This document shows, in pieces, positions 62,598 through 64,000 of a stretch of 64,000 nt of DNA. A model generated the notes under the pieces. That model was not told the origin of the DNA, searched no databases, and saw nothing but the letters and a program-made list of their open reading frames with translations. Source of the stretch: Desmodus rotundus (taxonomy: Eukaryota > Chordata > Mammalia > Chiroptera > Phyllostomidae); NCBI RefSeq assembly GCF_022682495.2, contig NC_071395.1, positions 59,411,242 through 59,475,241 on the forward strand. The letters run 5' to 3'. A program made the position numbers and the translations under genes. Positions within the stretch are counted from its first letter, which is position 1. Each line of letters opens with the position of its first letter.

Positions 62598-64000
62598 TCT
62601 GTTTAAAGATAGAGTTAGGGTTAGGGCTAGCATTACGATTACGGTAAGGATAAGCTTTATTATTAGGGTAGGGATAGGGATAGGGATAGGGATAGGGATA
62701 GGGTTAGGGTTAGGGTTACGGTTAGGGATAGGGTTACGGTTAGGGTTAGGGTTAGGGTTAGGGTTAGCGTTAGCGTTAGGGTTAGGGATAGGGATAGGTT
62801 TACCATTAGCGTTTGGGTTAATGTTACATATAGGTTCAGGGCCAGGGCTAAAGCTAGATGACGGCCACAGGTAGAGGAGTGTGTGTCCTAGAAGATCGTG
62901 CATTTCATAGCTCTCTTAGTTCTTCTGTGCTTTCATTGAGTCCGTTGAGGACGAGAAAGTGATTCTGTAGATCGTTGCACTGAAACACAGCCAGGTAAAA
63001 GATAACAGAGCAAAAGAGCTGATCATAAGTGCTGAAGAGGGTATGTGATATGGTGCAAGGCACTCATTTCCAATTCAACTGATACGAGCACATTGATCTA
63101 GAGCTGCGTTCATGCTTAAAGCCACTTCTCAGGAACATGTTCATTCCCGAGTAACTTGGCAGCTTTCAAACCGTTCACTCCTGTGCTGTGTGAGAGAGTC
63201 ACTCGAATAGAGTAAGGGGACTGCTAGCTGCACATGCATTTCTACGTTGAAAACACTGTATGGGCAAAGTGAGGTAGTAGGCTGTTGCCTCTCTTCTTCC
63301 TGGGGCTACGCTTTTCTGATGGAAAAAGTACCTAGGAGAAAACTCTACTGTGGAAGCTCATTCCGCTTCAAGGATCACAAAGTGCTAGCTAGGCTAGCCT
63401 TCCCTCCGTTGCTGACGGGAAATCATTTCCGTAGCTCTTGGGCTATGACACGCGCCAGAGATCCTATATTGCAGCAAGGTTCTTGGACAGGATGCTGACA
63501 AGAGTACGTACTATGTGACACACCACTGCTTGCATCTCCTACTGAAATGAGAACATTGCTAACACGTCAAATAGTGTGGATGGCTTTTGTAGAGAACACT
63601 TTTCGCACGACTTGATATAATTCCTGAATGGTGCAGGGGAGCGCAAAGTCTTCCCTGCTGTATTCTCAGAGTGGAATGAGTGGCCTGGTAGGCCCATGGC
63701 GTACTTTTAGCTTCTTCCTCTTTGAATGCTTCACGAACGGGTGGAGTCCGAGGGACGTAGTATAGTCTCCATGGTTTCTGAGGCTACAGTCTTCTTCTCC
63801 CATCACATCTACTACCGAAATGCCAACATTGAGAAGACGTGGAACACTGAGACGGCTTTGGAGAAAAACCCGCTTCCTACGAAATAGGTTGATTCCCGAG
63901 TGAGTTTGAGGAGCAAACAAATCTTCACGAACGTATTATCTGCCACTGGGAGCCCCACAGGCTACTCTGACATTCATATTCCCTTAGATCTTCAGAGACT
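62598..64000 (+). repeat. Satellite unit 31 (L class, d-type start), cut by window end
   Basis: The first 1,403 bp of a unit. Tract 62608-62847 has the d-type GGTTTACCATTAGCG and the doubled GTTACGG of unit 27; box 63868-63884. The later part leaves the d type: TTTTGTAGAGAAC (near 63586), TTATCTGCCACTGG (near 63938) and GGAGCCCCACAGG instead of GCCACACAGG. It is therefore a mosaic. Confidence 0.93.

Larger units (their letters stand above)
1..64000 (+). repeat. Tandem satellite array, ~2.09 kb units, telomere-like tract in each
   Basis: The same ~2.08-2.10 kb sequence recurs head to tail across the whole window, with 30 full copies and one partial copy. Units are counted here from the word TCTGTTTAAAGATAGAG, which marks entry into the telomere-like tract; the first is at base 1 and the last at 62598, so the mean period is about 2,087 bp. 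All copies share one orientation, with the G-rich telomeric strand on top. Copies differ by scattered substitutions and by whole-hexamer length changes in the tract. No unique sequence, gene or mobile element interrupts the array and no flank is reached, so its total length is unknown. This is satellite DNA of a eukaryote, probably subtelomeric or (peri)centromeric. The unit is not one I can name. Confidence 0.97.
37521..64000 (+). repeat. Tetrameric higher-order repeat domain, units 19-31 (8,360 bp period)
   Basis: Ordered a-b-c-d units. Copy 1 is units 19-23 (37521-47971) with a duplicated b. Copy 2 is units 24-27 (47972-56331, 8,360 bp). Copy 3 is units 28-31 (from 56332, incomplete). Copies 2 and 3 share variants missing from copy 1 (GCTTTAGGGAACG in a, a second GTTACGG in d), so they are the youngest pair. 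Confidence 0.88.

Noticed and set aside
1..64000. rDNA, histone or other tandem gene array
   Set aside because: Unit length of ~2.1 kb, no rRNA or tRNA-like stretch, and no frame that survives across copies.
1..64000. Mobile element or viral array
   Set aside because: No transposase, reverse transcriptase or integrase frame, no terminal inverted repeats, and no target-site duplications at unit borders.
1..64000. CRISPR array
   Set aside because: The repeats are 2.1 kb long with no variable spacers; the hexamer tracts have no spacer structure.

Overview
The whole window is one tandem satellite array. It holds 30 complete units and one partial unit of about 2.08-2.10 kb, all in the same orientation and head to tail. 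Neither edge of the array is visible. I see no credible protein-coding gene, rRNA, tRNA, transposon or CRISPR array. The six-frame ORFs of 60-130 codons recur once per unit, occur on both strands over the same bases, and are broken by single-base deletions and stops in individual copies. They are by-products of the repeat.

Each unit has two parts. (1) A telomere-like tract of 216-246 bp is made of TTAGGG hexamers mixed, in a fixed order, with ATAGGG, TTAGCG, TTACGG and other variants, G-rich strand on top. (2) A non-telomeric body is 1,853 bp in almost every copy. Seven copies have lost one base, at three sites. The body contains at least four diverged blocks that look like old duplicates of one ancestral element, with anchors at 470, 933, 1206 and 1670 in unit 1 and spacings of 463, 273 and 464 bp. 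The third block carries a 17-bp site on the minus strand that matches every fixed base of the mammalian CENP-B box core and 15 of 17 positions of the full consensus. It is present in all 31 units.

Units fall into two main classes by tract: S (228 bp) and L (240 bp, different interior hexamers). They form higher-order structure along the window: a mixed domain (1-12484); a dimer domain of alternating S and L units with a ~4.17 kb period (12485-29184); a transitional run (29185-37520); and a tetramer domain with an 8,360 bp period, a-b-c-d, whose first copy has an extra b unit (37521-64000). Exchanges and recent duplications can be traced through shared private variants.

Organism: a eukaryote with TTAGGG-type telomeres. 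That includes vertebrates, many invertebrates, filamentous fungi and trypanosomatids. The CENP-B-box-like site leans towards a mammal or another lineage with a CENP-B-type protein. Several copy-private changes are CpG to TpG/CpA, which fits a genome that methylates CpG. The species cannot be named from the sequence. The setting is most likely subtelomeric or (peri)centromeric heterochromatin; the box favours a centromeric role, the hexamers a telomere-derived origin.
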